Assembly: GCA_937988885.1 (NCBI GenBank)
Contig: CALKHR010000029.1
Location: forward strand, 33,544 to 97,543
Length of the DNA: 64,000 bases
Direction: 5' to 3'
DNA from: an uncultured Roseiflexaceae bacterium
GTDB taxonomy: Bacteria > Chloroflexota > Chloroflexia > Chloroflexales > Roseiflexaceae
Numbering within the stretch: position 1 is the first letter of the stretch; each line of letters opens with the position of its first letter. The translations under genes and the position numbers were made by a program. Under the pieces are notes generated by a model. The model ran no database searches and was not told the origin of the DNA. It was given only the letters and a program-made list of their open reading frames with translations. Of this stretch, positions 8,766-18,484 are shown piece after piece.

Positions 8766-11700
8766 TTAATCTTCCGTATCAAAATCATCCCACGGCGGCA
8801 ACTCCGGCAGCGCCAGGCGAGGACGCTCGCCGAAATCGGGGCGCTCGGGCGGCTGCTCGGTCATACGCCGCAGCACCTCCTCGATCGCGCGCTCCAGTTG
8901 CGGATCGCGCCCCGCCACATAATCCTGCGGCGTGATATCCACCTCGATATCGGGGTCGGTGCCGTAATTCTCCACCCGCCAGCCCACATCCTTGAACCAG
9001 AACGAGAATTCTGGCTGCGTGGCGATGCTGCCATCGGCGAGGCGGGCGCGAGGGTTAATGCCGATCACGCCGCCCCACGTGCGCTTGCCGATCAGCGGCC
9101 CCAAACCCATCATCTTAAACACATGGCTGAAGATATCGCCATCGGAGCCAGCGACCTCGTTGGTGAGCGCGACCATTGGCCCCAACAACGAGTAGGAGGG
9201 ATAGGGCGCTGGCTCGCTCCAACGCGAAACCACGTAGGCCAAGCGGCGGCGCGCCAACTTCTCCAACAGCAACTGCGAGACGTTGCCGCCGCCGTTGAAG
9301 CGCACATCGACGATCATGCCGTCGCGCACCACCTCGGCCAGGAAGCCGCGATGGAACTCCGCAAAGCCACGGGCACCCATATCGGGAATGTGGATGTAGC
9401 CCACACGCCCATCGGTTGCGCGATGCACTTGCTCTCGATTCGATTCGACCCAATCGCGATACCGCGCCGCCCGTTCGCTGCGCAGCGTTTTGATGGTGAT
9501 GGTGCGGGGCGATCCGCCCGCAGCGGGTGCCACCGTCAATTGCACATCGGCAGCCGCCTGATGCACAAGCAACTGCTGCGGCGATAGAGAGCGACCCACC
9601 TTGCGGCCACTCACCGCCAACAAGCGGTCGCCGGGCTGCACGTTGATGCCGGGCCGAGCCAAAGGCGAACTGGCCGTCTCATCCCATACATCGCCGCGCA
9701 CAATCGGCCCGAACCGATAACAATCGAGCTCAGGGTCGTAATACAGGTCCGCGCCCAAGAATCCCTGATCGTAGCGCGGCTCGGGGCGATAATCGCCGCC
9801 GCTCTCGTAAGCATGCGACGTGCCGAGCTCGCCCTGCATCTCCCACAGCAGATCCGAGAACTCGGCCCGCGTGGCCACGCGCTTGAGCAACGGCAAGTAG
9901 CGCTCGTAGATCGCCACCCAATCCACGCCCGACATATCGTTGGTCCAGAAATGATCACGCTGCAGACGCCACGCCTCGCGGTACATCTGCTCCCACTCGG
10001 CGTGCGGCGTGATCGACACCCGCAAGCGCCGCAGGTCGATCCAGCCAGTGCGGCGGCTCGGCGCGCCGTCCTCCTTCGGCTTCTCGCCAGCCTTCAGCAC
10101 CCGCAAGCGGTTGCCCGTCCGATAAAACATTGTGCTGGCGTCCTGCGAGACCGAGAAGATCGAGATGCCGTTCACCAACGTCTCCAAGCGGCGCTCGGCC
10201 AGATCGTAGCAATCCAGCCTGCCCTTCGGACCAGCCTCGCCCGAGGGCGACGCCTCCAGCAATCCCTCGATTGGGAACACCGAGAACAGCACCTTGCCGC
10301 GGATCGCGCGCACCCGCTGGTAGCGCCCCTCCGGCACAGGGAACGCCACCAAGCGCTCGGAGATGCCCTCCAAGTCGATGCGCAGAGCCTCGCCGCCATC
10401 GGGCTTGGCAGCCTTCGGCTCCTCGGGCTTGGCGGCCTCACCCGCCTCGGCATCCGACTCCTTTGGCTGAGATTCCTCGGCCTTCGGCTCCTCGGGCTTG
10501 GGTTCCTCGGCCTTCGGCTCCTCATCGCGCGGCTCGCTGGGTGGGCCGAACGGCGACAGCGTATCGGCCTGCAACGTCACCAGAAAAGGCCGCCCGCCGC
10601 GTGGAAAACTCATATTGAAGTGGAGGTTATCGCGCACGGGGTTGAAATCGCGGAACGAAAGGAAATACAGGTACTTCCCGTCGGGATCAAACGATGGGCT
10701 GCAATCCTCCAGCAACGGCTTGGTAACCGGCCACGTCTCGCCCGTCTCGACGCGACACAGCTTGATGATCGCGGCCTGGGCCGTCTCCTGAAAACTGTAC
10801 GCCAACCACGCGCCGTCCGGCGACCACGTCACATCCTGAATGCGAGCATATCGGCTGCGATCCAGCACACGCACGCTCTGCGTGGCAGGTTCGACCAACA
10901 ACAACTCGTTGCGGTGATTAGTCAGCGCCAGCAACGGCTGCTTGGGCGAGGGTAGCAGCGAGGTTGGCCGCCCGATATCCAAGCTCTCCAGCAACAGCGG
11001 CGGCTGGCTCCCATCGACCGTATGGATCTCCAACGTATCCTCGCCGCCAGCATCGGCCACCGTCGCAATGCGCTTTCCATCGTGAAGCCACGTAGCTAAG
11101 CGATAGCGCACACGTTCCAGATCGCCGTGCTGGACGGGAGCGCCCTCCCAATTGCCAGCCGTGAACACCTTGCCACGGATCGTCGCCACAAAGGAGTGGC
11201 CCTTCGGATGCAGGCTAAAGCCCTCCAAATAGCGGTCGGTTTGGATAAACTTGCGTTTGCGCTGCACCTGAGGGCTGTAGAACTCCACCTCGATCTGCTC
11301 GCTGCGCTGCGTGGCGGGATCGAAAAGGAAAAGATCGGCCCCAGCGTGATACACGATTCGCTTGCCGTCGGTGGAGGGGTGGCGCACATAGTACGTGGTG
11401 TGGTGCGTGTGGCGGCGCAACTCGGTGCCCTCCGGCGTGCACGAGTACAAGTTGCCGATCCCCTCGTGATCCGACACGAAATAGATCCGCGTGCCGATCC
11501 ACAAGGGCAGCGCCACGTTCCCCGCCAAGTGGATCAACTTGCGCCACTCCCCATTGCCCTCTTTATCGATCCACAACTCGCCGGTCAAGCCGCCACGGTA
11601 GCGCTTCCAACGCGCCAGATCCGTTGTGTTCCGCCCAATCACGCGCCCGCCCTGCGGCCCAAACGAAATGCTCGACGCCACGCCCGTCGGCAACAACTGC

Positions 11701-12080
11701 GCATCGCCGCCCTCCAACGGCAGCGTGAACAGGCGCATCTGCCGAGCGAACGGCGACTTGGCGTTGCTCGCCACCACAATCGAGGTGCCATCCGGCGTCC
11801 AACCCACCACCCAGGACTGTCCGCCGAAGTACGATAAGCGACGGGCCGGGCCACCCACCGCAGGCATCACATACACCTCGTCGGTCCCCTCATCACGGCC
11901 CATGTACGCAATCCAAGCACCATCGGGCGATAACATCGGCGATGAGACGGGGCCGGGGTTTGCCGTTAAACGACGGGCAACGCCGCCGCGCGCTGGCACC
12001 GTCCACAAATCATCTTCACAAACAAACACAACGGTATCGCCGTTAATCGTAGGATCACGATAATACCCTGCATCAGGCAT
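8766..12080 (-). CDS. Tricorn protease homologue (S41 family peptidase)
   Basis: Tricorn is a large cytoplasmic serine protease that degrades peptides released by other proteases. The ATG at 12080 has GGAGG seven bases upstream and gives 1104 residues, near the usual length; the long in-frame extension upstream is not coding. Order: PD40/WD40-type propeller blades (residues about 1-500), an acidic Pro/Glu/Lys-rich segment (about 510-565) with repeated EEPK units, a second propeller region, the tricorn C1 core with GTSHAYE (catalytic His, about 755), a PDZ domain (about 790-855), and the S41 core with NEVAGSDGD (nucleophile Ser, about 975). The acidic segment is not typical of the archaeal enzyme. 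Confidence 0.93.
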   Translation of the reverse strand: MPDAGYYRDPTINGDTVVFVCEDDLWTVPARGGVARRLTANPGPVSSPMLSPDGAWIAYMGRDEGTDEVYVMPAVGGPARRLSYFGGQSWVVGWTPDGTSIVVASNAKSPFARQMRLFTLPLEGGDAQLLPTGVASSISFGPQGGRVIGRNTTDLARWKRYRGGLTGELWIDKEGNGEWRKLIHLAGNVALPLWIGTRIYFVSDHEGIGNLYSCTPEGTELRRHTHHTTYYVRHPSTDGKRIVYHAGADLFLFDPATQRSEQIEVEFYSPQVQRKRKFIQTDRYLEGFSLHPKGHSFVATIRGKVFTAGNWEGAPVQHGDLERVRYRLATWLHDGKRIATVADAGGEDTLEIHTVDGSQPPLLLESLDIGRPTSLLPSPKQPLLALTNHRNELLLVEPATQSVRVLDRSRYARIQDVTWSPDGAWLAYSFQETAQAAIIKLCRVETGETWPVTKPLLEDCSPSFDPDGKYLYFLSFRDFNPVRDNLHFNMSFPRGGRPFLVTLQADTLSPFGPPSEPRDEEPKAEEPKPEEPKAEESQPKESDAEAGEAAKPEEPKAAKPDGGEALRIDLEGISERLVAFPVPEGRYQRVRAIRGKVLFSVFPIEGLLEASPSGEAGPKGRLDCYDLAERRLETLVNGISIFSVSQDASTMFYRTGNRLRVLKAGEKPKEDGAPSRRTGWIDLRRLRVSITPHAEWEQMYREAWRLQRDHFWTNDMSGVDWVAIYERYLPLLKRVATRAEFSDLLWEMQGELGTSHAYESGGDYRPEPRYDQGFLGADLYYDPELDCYRFGPIVRGDVWDETASSPLARPGINVQPGDRLLAVSGRKVGRSLSPQQLLVHQAAADVQLTVAPAAGGSPRTITIKTLRSERAARYRDWVESNREQVHRATDGRVGYIHIPDMGARGFAEFHRGFLAEVVRDGMIVDVRFNGGGNVSQLLLEKLARRRLAYVVSRWSEPAPYPSYSLLGPMVALTNEVAGSDGDIFSHVFKMMGLGPLIGKRTWGGVIGINPRARLADGSIATQPEFSFWFKDVGWRVENYGTDPDIEVDITPQDYVAGRDPQLERAIEEVLRRMTEQPPERPDFGERPRLALPELPPWDDFDTED

Positions 12081-12273
12081 GGGGAAACCTCCGTGATAGT
12101 GAGAGAGATCGAGAGGATGGATGTTGGCATGATTGCGAGAACAATTGTAGCACGCAACCGCAGCCTTGTCGTTCATTGAACGGTGAACTGGGCCAACAAG
12201 GCGAACAACAGACAAAACCCGTTGATAGTGGGGGAAAGAGCGCCCAACCAGCCGCAACCTCGGCGGCGCATGC

Positions 12274-12315
12274 CCGCGAATACCCAAGCGCTCGGCGACG
12301 TACAGGTATTCGCGG
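12274..12315. repeat. 11-bp inverted repeat in the 265-bp gap upstream of tricorn
   Basis: CCGCGAATACC (12274-12284) and GGTATTCGCGG (12305-12315) are perfect complements around a 20-base loop, 30 bases after the DUF4129 stop codon. There is no U-run, so it may be an mRNA 3' stabiliser rather than a terminator. Otherwise the 12081-12345 gap shows only a possible minus-strand -10 (TACAAT near 12144). Confidence 0.4.
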
Positions 12316-12345
12316 CCCCAATCGGTTGCGTTCGGAGGCGCGGGC

Positions 12346-13728
12346 CTACGACTCGCGTTGAGCCTCAATGGCCTGCCACGCCTGCTCAGCCGCATCGGCA
12401 TCGGCGGCCTGCGTCGCCTCCGGGTGATAGCGGGCCTGCTCGTATGCCCGCGTCAACCGCGCGATCGACTGTTGCGCACCAGGAAACACCGCAGCCGCAT
12501 CGGCCTCGTACTCGCGAGGCGTCTGCGCATCGGCGCGTGGTCGCTTCGCTTCGGCGGCCAACAGCAGGCGCACATACGCCCGCCGAATGCGGGTCGCCGG
12601 ATCAGCGCCGCTCAAGCGCGCCAACGCCGCCCGCAAACCACCCTCTGGCGCAGTACGCCGAAAGCCCGCCAGCATATCGCCGAGATCGTTCACGAATCCC
12701 GACCAACTCCACAGCGACTCGCGCTCCTCATCGGTGCTCGATTGGCGGCGCGCCCGTCGTCGCATCAACACAATCAGCAGCACCACCAACAGCACAGGCA
12801 AAAGTGCGAACAGCACCTGCAAGGCGTTCTGCACCCACGGCGGGAACATCCCCAGCGTCTCGCTCACTCGAACGGCCTGCTCTTGCTGCCCAAGCACCTG
12901 TTGCTGCTCGATCCGCTCCCAAACAGCTGTCCAATTCAACTGCCGAAACACCCATTCCAGCACCGTGAGGATCACCATCGCGAACGGCGTCAGGATCAAC
13001 AACACCAGCAGCAACACGCCTTGGATGATCGCGCTCAAGCCCTCGGCGACCTGCTCGCCCAACAGCGAAGCCACAAACAAGCCGAGCAACAACACCGCGC
13101 CGATGGCGGTGAGCAGCGTGACCATACTGCGCCAACTCAAATGCCGCAGCTCGTGGTCGTGCTCCTCGGCAGCCGTCGCCAGCGCGATCGCCAGCAAGTT
13201 CGCGGCGAAGTACACCATCAACAGCATCGTCGTTGCGGAGATGCGGCCCGTAGCGCCGGCGAACATGCCCATCGCCGACAAGCCCAGCACCACCATCAAC
13301 CCGAACACCGAGCGCGAGAACTGTTGCCGCAGGCTGACCGTATCGTGAGCAAGCAGGCGCGTGCCCCGCCAGAAGCCGTACAGGCCCAACAACCCGGCCC
13401 AATAGGCCAAACCAGCGTTTTCATCGCTCAACGAGAACAGTGTGCCAAGCGCACCGCCCCAACCGGCTAGCAAGCCGACGCCCAAACCGAGTTGCACCTT
13501 CACCAGCCAAAGCGCCGCCGCCGCCCCAATGCCCAGCAGCGCCCAACGCTGCCGCGATTCCGCCAACCAACCCGCCACGAACCAATCGGCCAGCGCGCCC
13601 AACAGCACCAACACCAGCATCGACAGCCACGCCGCCCGACCACCAGCCAACATCAACGGCAACGCCGCAGGGGTGGCCTCCACCACCGCCAGCGTGATCA
13701 CATAGACGATTCGTTGCCAGGAAGGCAT
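12346..13728 (-). CDS. Membrane protein with C-terminal DUF4129 domain
   Basis: The 460-residue protein has an N-terminal block of about eight hydrophobic segments (residues 1-245), two more near 255-275 and 320-340, and a soluble C-terminus. That tail (RRAYVRLLLAAEAKRP, TPREYEADAA, LTRAYEQARY) matches DUF4129, usually found with transglutaminase-like or MoxR/DUF58 genes. It is the last gene of a MoxR-DUF58-DUF4129 module and starts 12 bases after the DUF58 gene with an AGGGG ribosome binding site. The module is thought to handle envelope-associated complexes with a MoxR chaperone; the precise role is unknown. No transglutaminase domain is present. Confidence 0.82.
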   Translation of the reverse strand: MPSWQRIVYVITLAVVEATPAALPLMLAGGRAAWLSMLVLVLLGALADWFVAGWLAESRQRWALLGIGAAAALWLVKVQLGLGVGLLAGWGGALGTLFSLSDENAGLAYWAGLLGLYGFWRGTRLLAHDTVSLRQQFSRSVFGLMVVLGLSAMGMFAGATGRISATTMLLMVYFAANLLAIALATAAEEHDHELRHLSWRSMVTLLTAIGAVLLLGLFVASLLGEQVAEGLSAIIQGVLLLVLLILTPFAMVILTVLEWVFRQLNWTAVWERIEQQQVLGQQEQAVRVSETLGMFPPWVQNALQVLFALLPVLLVVLLIVLMRRRARRQSSTDEERESLWSWSGFVNDLGDMLAGFRRTAPEGGLRAALARLSGADPATRIRRAYVRLLLAAEAKRPRADAQTPREYEADAAAVFPGAQQSIARLTRAYEQARYHPEATQAADADAAEQAWQAIEAQRES

Positions 13729-13740
13729 GCTCGTTCCCCT

Positions 13741-14955
13741 TTAACGTGCGTAGCTCTCGGCCTGCTGGGCGCGCCACTCGATCTGCGACGGCGCGTGATA
13801 CACGATCACGCCAGGCGCGGTCGGCGGCGCATCGTCGGCCACGTAGAGCCATACCACTTGGTAGCCCCGTTCACGCAAGCGCATCAGCGCCGCACGGGTC
13901 GCGGCGGGCTTGATCGAACTGACGAGCAGCACCGTAGCGCCACTGGACAACGTGCCGTCCGCGATCTGCAACAGCCGCGCCATCGGCGTTACGGAGACTG
14001 CCGTGAGCCGCGCTAACGTCTCCATAATCAGTGCCAACTGCGCCGGGCTGCGGCTCGGTGCCAAGTACGGCAACTGCTCGTGTTCGACGGGCGCACCGTT
14101 GGCATAGAAACCGACCGCGTAGCCATCGGCGATGCAGGCATTGGCCACCGTCGCAGCCGCGCTAATGGCCCGCTCCACCAACTGTTCGTCGATCCCCTCC
14201 CAGTAGTGCTCGAACGAATCGAGGTCCAGGAACAGCGCCACCTCGCGCGATGTGGTGGACTCGTAGATGCGGGTCTGCAACGAGCCAGTGCGAGCGGTCG
14301 CGCTCCAATGCACCGATTTCAGCGGGTCGTCGGGGTGGTAGTCGCGCACACCCACGGTTCGCAGCGGGTCGTGGATGAGGTGACGAGCGCGCAGCTCGCC
14401 GAGCGGGTGACGGGGCGGCAGGCCGAGTTCCTCCAGCGAGAGTAAGCGCGGGTAGACCACCAGGCTAGTTCGTTGCGATACCGTGTACTCCGTGCGGTAG
14501 AAGCCAAACGGATCGCCAGCCGTCAACTGCGCAGGCCCCAAACGATACACGCCCCGCTCGTGGCAGCGCAGCCGATATCGCCACGTCAACGCCTCGTACC
14601 AGCGCAAACTGGTCGAGCGTTCGAGCAGCGTGCGTCCCTCGGGATCGTGCAGCATCGTATGATCGAGTACCTCAAGCCCTTGCGGGATCAGATCGAGCAC
14701 TTCGAGCCGCGCCAACGGCAACAACTTGCGATTCGCGATGCGGATCGCCAACTCCACCTCATCACCAGGGAAGGCGCGCTGGTGGCTGAGCGTGCGTTCG
14801 TAGCTGATCCGTGCAAGCGACCAGCGATCCCACAGGCGCGCCAAGCCCGCCGTCAGCAGCAACAGCACGCAGAGCAGAGCCAACAGACCTTGTCCGAACA
14901 AGGCGGAGAGGACCAGCAAAAATGCGATGCTTTGTAGCGTGGTGCGGCTAAACAT
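13741..14955 (-). CDS. DUF58 domain protein (MoxR-associated, vWA-like)
   Basis: The 404-residue protein starts with two membrane segments (residues about 8-45), followed by a beta-rich region. The DUF58 signature YHPDDPLKSVHWSATARTG is near residue 210, and a vWA-like C-terminal half follows (ALFLDLDSFEH, then VLLVSSIKP). DUF58 proteins are nearly always encoded beside MoxR AAA+ ATPases and are likely their membrane-tethered partners. The MoxR gene is 36 bases upstream. A paralogue with the same layout lies at 58962-60227. The start is the ATG after a weak GAGAGAG. Confidence 0.88.
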   Translation of the reverse strand: MFSRTTLQSIAFLLVLSALFGQGLLALLCVLLLLTAGLARLWDRWSLARISYERTLSHQRAFPGDEVELAIRIANRKLLPLARLEVLDLIPQGLEVLDHTMLHDPEGRTLLERSTSLRWYEALTWRYRLRCHERGVYRLGPAQLTAGDPFGFYRTEYTVSQRTSLVVYPRLLSLEELGLPPRHPLGELRARHLIHDPLRTVGVRDYHPDDPLKSVHWSATARTGSLQTRIYESTTSREVALFLDLDSFEHYWEGIDEQLVERAISAAATVANACIADGYAVGFYANGAPVEHEQLPYLAPSRSPAQLALIMETLARLTAVSVTPMARLLQIADGTLSSGATVLLVSSIKPAATRAALMRLRERGYQVVWLYVADDAPPTAPGVIVYHAPSQIEWRAQQAESYAR

Positions 14956-14991
14956 AGCTCTCTCAGCAAGCGCGAGCGGTGAACGCAGCGC

Positions 14992-15948
14992 CTATTCGAC
15001 GGGTGCTGGCAGTTTTTCCACCAGGTTTTGCACCACGTGGCGGGCAGTGCGCCCACGGAGCCGTGCTTCGGTGTGCAGAATCAGGCGATGCGCCAGCACT
15101 GGCACCGCTAGGTACTTCACGTCGTCGGGGGCGACGAAGGCGCGGCCTCGCACCGCCGCCAACGCCTGCGCAGCGCGATGCAGCGCGAGCGTCGCACGCG
15201 GCGAAGCGCCGAGTTGCACATCGTCGTGGGAACGGGTGGCCCGCACAACTTCGGCGATGTAGCGGCGCACAGGCTCGGAAACGTGAATGGATCGCACCTG
15301 CCCTTGCAGATGGCGCACCGTCTCGGCATCCGTCACGGGAGCCAGGTCGGTGAGCGGATCAACTTGCTGATACCGCTCCAACACGGCGACCTCATCGTCG
15401 AGCGTGGGGTAGCCGAGCGTCAAGCGCAGCAGAAAGCGGTCGAGTTGCGCTTCGGGCAGCGGAAAGGTGCCCTCTAGCTCGACCGGGTTTTGGGTCGCCA
15501 GCACCATAAACGGACGAGCGAGCGTGTGCGTCTCGCCGTCGATCGTGATGGTGCGCTCCTGCATCGCTTCCAGCAGGGAGCTTTGGGTGCGCGGTGTGGC
15601 GCGGTTGATCTCATCGGCCAACAGGATCGAGGTGAAGATCGGGCCGGGGCGAAATTGAAACTCGCCTAGCTTCTGGTTGAAATAGACGAGGCCGGTAACA
15701 TCGGTGGGGAGCAGATCGGGCGTGAACTGGATGCGGCTAAAGGGGCAATCGAGCGAACGGGCCAGCGCACGAGCCATTGTGGTTTTACCGGTGCCGGGCA
15801 CATCTTCCAGCAGGGCGTGTCCTTCGCACAGCAATGCAACAAGCAACAGTTCAACAATATCGGCGTTACCGATGATTACACGGGCAACATTAGCCCGCAC
15901 ACGGTCAGCCACCTCCTGGACCGTGGCGGCGCTCGGAGCGTCGGTCAC
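14992..15948 (-). CDS. MoxR family AAA+ ATPase (module 1)
   Basis: The 318-residue protein has Walker A EDVPGTGKTT near residue 52, Walker B ILLADEINRA near 110, sensor 1 VLATQNP near 155, and the MoxR-typical GTFPLPEAQLDRF. MoxR ATPases act as chaperones that mature protein complexes, often with vWA proteins. GTG at 15948 is the likely start: AAGGAG (15956-15961) is seven bases upstream. A GTG at 15966 has no site. It is the first gene of the module with the DUF58 and DUF4129 genes. Confidence 0.92.
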   Translation of the reverse strand: MTDAPSAATVQEVADRVRANVARVIIGNADIVELLLVALLCEGHALLEDVPGTGKTTMARALARSLDCPFSRIQFTPDLLPTDVTGLVYFNQKLGEFQFRPGPIFTSILLADEINRATPRTQSSLLEAMQERTITIDGETHTLARPFMVLATQNPVELEGTFPLPEAQLDRFLLRLTLGYPTLDDEVAVLERYQQVDPLTDLAPVTDAETVRHLQGQVRSIHVSEPVRRYIAEVVRATRSHDDVQLGASPRATLALHRAAQALAAVRGRAFVAPDDVKYLAVPVLAHRLILHTEARLRGRTARHVVQNLVEKLPAPVE

Positions 15949-16009
15949 AGCGAGACTCCTTGGCACTCAGTGAATGACGTCGAAGTGTAGCATAGGCTCT
16001 CGTTCGGCG

Positions 16010-16309
16010 TCAAAAATCGCGCAGTTGCTCGCATAACCAAGCCCAATCGGGTCGGCTGATCGCGTAGCAGGTGGCGGGTCCGTCGCATTCCGCTTCGAGC
16101 AGACCTGCTGAGCAGAGGATTTTGAGGTGTTGCGAGAGCGTAGACTGAGCGCGAGCAAGGTCTTGAGGGAGGTGCAACAAGATCTCGTTGCCGATACAGC
16201 GGGGATGCTGTTGCACATAGCGCAAGATTTTGAGACGCACGGGATTACCGATCGCCTTGCACATGCGGTAAAGACGTTCATCCGTATAGGGATGATGTTC
16301 TGTTTGCAT
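16010..16309 (-). CDS. ArsR-family winged-helix transcriptional regulator
   Basis: This 99-residue protein is a winged helix-turn-helix of the ArsR/SmtB type: NPVRLKILRYVQQHP (helix 1-2), then the recognition helix STLSQHLKILCSAGLLE and a short wing ending in CYAIS. Cysteines at about residues 38 and 66 and in the wing could sense metal or redox state, but no standard ArsR (CxC) or SmtB site is present. The ribosome binding site AAGGAGG is strong. The gene lies downstream of an ABC exporter on the same strand with a 205-base gap, so regulation of that exporter is possible but not shown. Confidence 0.85.
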   Translation of the reverse strand: MQTEHHPYTDERLYRMCKAIGNPVRLKILRYVQQHPRCIGNEILLHLPQDLARAQSTLSQHLKILCSAGLLEAECDGPATCYAISRPDWAWLCEQLRDF

Positions 16310-16514
16310 GGTCGCCTCCTTGCGTGTCTTTAACTCTACACGTTTCGGAGGGCATCTGTCAAGAACGAAACCCCTGCAGCGCAGCGCGATGCCTCACAGT
16401 CGCCAGCCCCTTGGGCATCACGTGGGCATGGCAGGAAAGGGCTGATGCGCCGCTGCATCTCTTTCTCCCCATAACAGACGGCTTACGAGCGCCAATGCCG
16501 TTCGAGAAGGGCAG

Positions 16515-17270
16515 CTAGTTCGAGTTGAAGATCAGGTCGTTGCGAGAGAAGGCGTAGACCGCCAGCGCCAGCAGCACAATCGTGAGCGCAGCCTGCGCGA
16601 TGAGGATGAGGTAGCCGAATTGGCCGTAGTCGCGGCTGATCGCCATCGCGAAGCCAGTGAAGGCGGGCACCAGCGGGGTGCTGAAGATGGTGCGCAACAC
16701 ATCCAGCACCATGTTGAACGAGCCGAGTTGCTCCACCATCGGGCCGCTGATGAGATTGCCCGAGAGCGCGATCGCGCCGAGCGCCAGGATGGTGAGGCGC
16801 CAGCCGGATGGCAGCACAATCGGCGAGAGCAACATGAGCAGCGCGCCGAAGAGCGCCGCATTCAGCAGCAGCGGTGCCGAGCCGAGCAGCCAGTTGCGCA
16901 GATCCAAACCAGCCACCCGCTGCAGCAGCAGGGCCGCAATGCAGATGAGGACGTAGTAGACGAGCACCACAAACAGCGAGGCGAGGTACAAGCCCAACAG
17001 GTACGAACTGCGGCTGATTCGCCGCACCAGCACGAGGTAGCTCTGCGGGCGGTCCCCCAGGCGGAATAGCGCCGAGGTGACCGAGAAGGTCAATGCGAGC
17101 GTGAACAGGCCCACGGTGGTGAAGAAATAATCGAGCTGGGCCACGCCGCGCCAGAGGAACAAGTAGAAGAACACTGGGGTGGCGAGCATTTCGAGCAGTG
17201 CCCGACCAGACCGCACATACTCGATCAGGGTGAAGGTGATAAAGCTCGTTGTACGCCGCAGGGTACTCAT
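16515..17270 (-). CDS. ABC exporter permease (ABC-2-type, low similarity)
   Basis: The ATG at 17270 (MSTLRRTTSF) gives 251 residues with about six hydrophobic segments and short loops, the size and topology of an ABC-2 permease. I recognise no specific family motif, so the call rests on topology and on the ATP-binding gene 52 bases upstream. In-frame sequence before the ATG lacks membrane character and overlaps the spacer. The substrate is unknown. Confidence 0.65.
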   Translation of the reverse strand: MSTLRRTTSFITFTLIEYVRSGRALLEMLATPVFFYLFLWRGVAQLDYFFTTVGLFTLALTFSVTSALFRLGDRPQSYLVLVRRISRSSYLLGLYLASLFVVLVYYVLICIAALLLQRVAGLDLRNWLLGSAPLLLNAALFGALLMLLSPIVLPSGWRLTILALGAIALSGNLISGPMVEQLGSFNMVLDVLRTIFSTPLVPAFTGFAMAISRDYGQFGYLILIAQAALTIVLLALAVYAFSRNDLIFNSN

Positions 17271-17322
17271 CGTGCTATTCCGTTCCGTGTTATCTGTCGG
17301 GTTGCTATCAGCGAAGCGCGAG

Positions 17323-18408
17323 CTATTCTTGATCTTGATCGGGGCGCCGCCAACGAGCCTGCTCACTGCTGAGCAACTCTCGCAGCAGCGTCTCACCCGT
17401 GCTAGGTCGGCCAGGCGCAACATCAGCAGCGGGTGCTGGCTCTGCCTCGGCGGGAGGCGACTCCGGCGTCGGGGTTGGCTCAGCGGGAGGCGATTTCGGC
17501 GTTGAGAATGTCTCGCCGCTCACGATCCGCCTAAAGAAGTCTTCCAGGTTGCGGCTCGCAGGTTTGAGCGAGATCACCGAGACATTGGCTTCGAGCAGGA
17601 GGCGCAGCACCGCCGCTTGGAGTTCGGGCGTATTGGGGTCGATGCGGATCTCGTAGCCTTGGCAGCGCACTGCCGGGTCGAGCCGTTGCAGGCGCAGCAT
17701 CAACTCGGGGGTCATCGAGGCGACGATGATCTGCACATTGTGGCCGGTCGTGCGCAGTTGCCAACTATCGAGTTCGCCAGCCAATTTGCCGCGAAACAGA
17801 ATGCCAACCCGATCACAAAGCTGTTCTACCTCATCGAGCATATGCGTGGTGAGGAAGATCGTGTGGCCCTGTCCCCGCAAGTCGCTCAATAGCTGGAACA
17901 CTTCACGTTGCCCGGCAGGATCAAGGCCAGAAGTGGGTTCGTCGATCAGGAGCAGTTCTGGCTCGTGCAGCAACGCCTGCGCTATGCCGAGCCGCTGCAG
18001 CATGCCCTTGGAATAGGTGTTGAGCATACGGTCGGCGTCCTCCAAGAGGTCGACGGCGCGCAGTTCGGCATTCACGCGGTCGCTGAGGTGCGGTTCGCGC
18101 AGATCACTGAAACGGCCAAGGTAGTGCAGATACTCGCGGGCCGTGTAGCGCATATGGTAGCGCAATCGCTCGGGCAGGTAGCCAACACGTCCGCGGATAC
18201 GCTCGGGGTTGTGTTCGCCGAGCACACGCACGTTGCCACGGTTGGGCCGCAGGAAACCGAGCAACAGGTGGATCAAGGTCGATTTGCCCGAGCCGTTCAA
18301 TCCCAGCAGACCGTAGATCTGCCCAGTCGGCACGGCGAGATCTAATCCGCGCAGAACGTGAACATTATCGAACGTTTTGACAAGTTGTTCGGTTTCGATC
18401 GCGAGCAT
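17323..18408 (-). CDS. ABC transporter ATP-binding protein (ABC-2 exporter type)
   Basis: The nucleotide-binding domain (residues 1-225) has Walker A GLNGSGKST near 38, Q-loop region VGYLPERLRYH, signature YSKGMLQRL near 135, Walker B ELLLIDEPTSGLDP near 155 and the switch His in TTHMLDE. A CcmA/NatA-like C-terminal domain follows, then a Pro/Glu/Ala-rich tail (about 300-345) with repeated TPESPPAE-like units. The tail is unusual and may tether a partner. ATG at 18408 is preferred to a TTG at 18414. It pairs with the permease downstream. The substrate is unknown. Confidence 0.92.
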   Translation of the reverse strand: MLAIETEQLVKTFDNVHVLRGLDLAVPTGQIYGLLGLNGSGKSTLIHLLLGFLRPNRGNVRVLGEHNPERIRGRVGYLPERLRYHMRYTAREYLHYLGRFSDLREPHLSDRVNAELRAVDLLEDADRMLNTYSKGMLQRLGIAQALLHEPELLLIDEPTSGLDPAGQREVFQLLSDLRGQGHTIFLTTHMLDEVEQLCDRVGILFRGKLAGELDSWQLRTTGHNVQIIVASMTPELMLRLQRLDPAVRCQGYEIRIDPNTPELQAAVLRLLLEANVSVISLKPASRNLEDFFRRIVSGETFSTPKSPPAEPTPTPESPPAEAEPAPAADVAPGRPSTGETLLRELLSSEQARWRRPDQDQE

Positions 18409-18484
18409 AGGCAACCAGGCCGTATTCTATCAAGAAGCGAATCTTGTTGGGCGCGGCATGCCGGGTACGAAACAGCTAAGACAA

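Noticed and set aside
12081..12401. Upstream in-frame extension of tricorn
   Set aside because: It overlaps the DUF4129 gene and lacks a ribosome binding site; GGAGG sits before ATG 12080, where the propeller begins.
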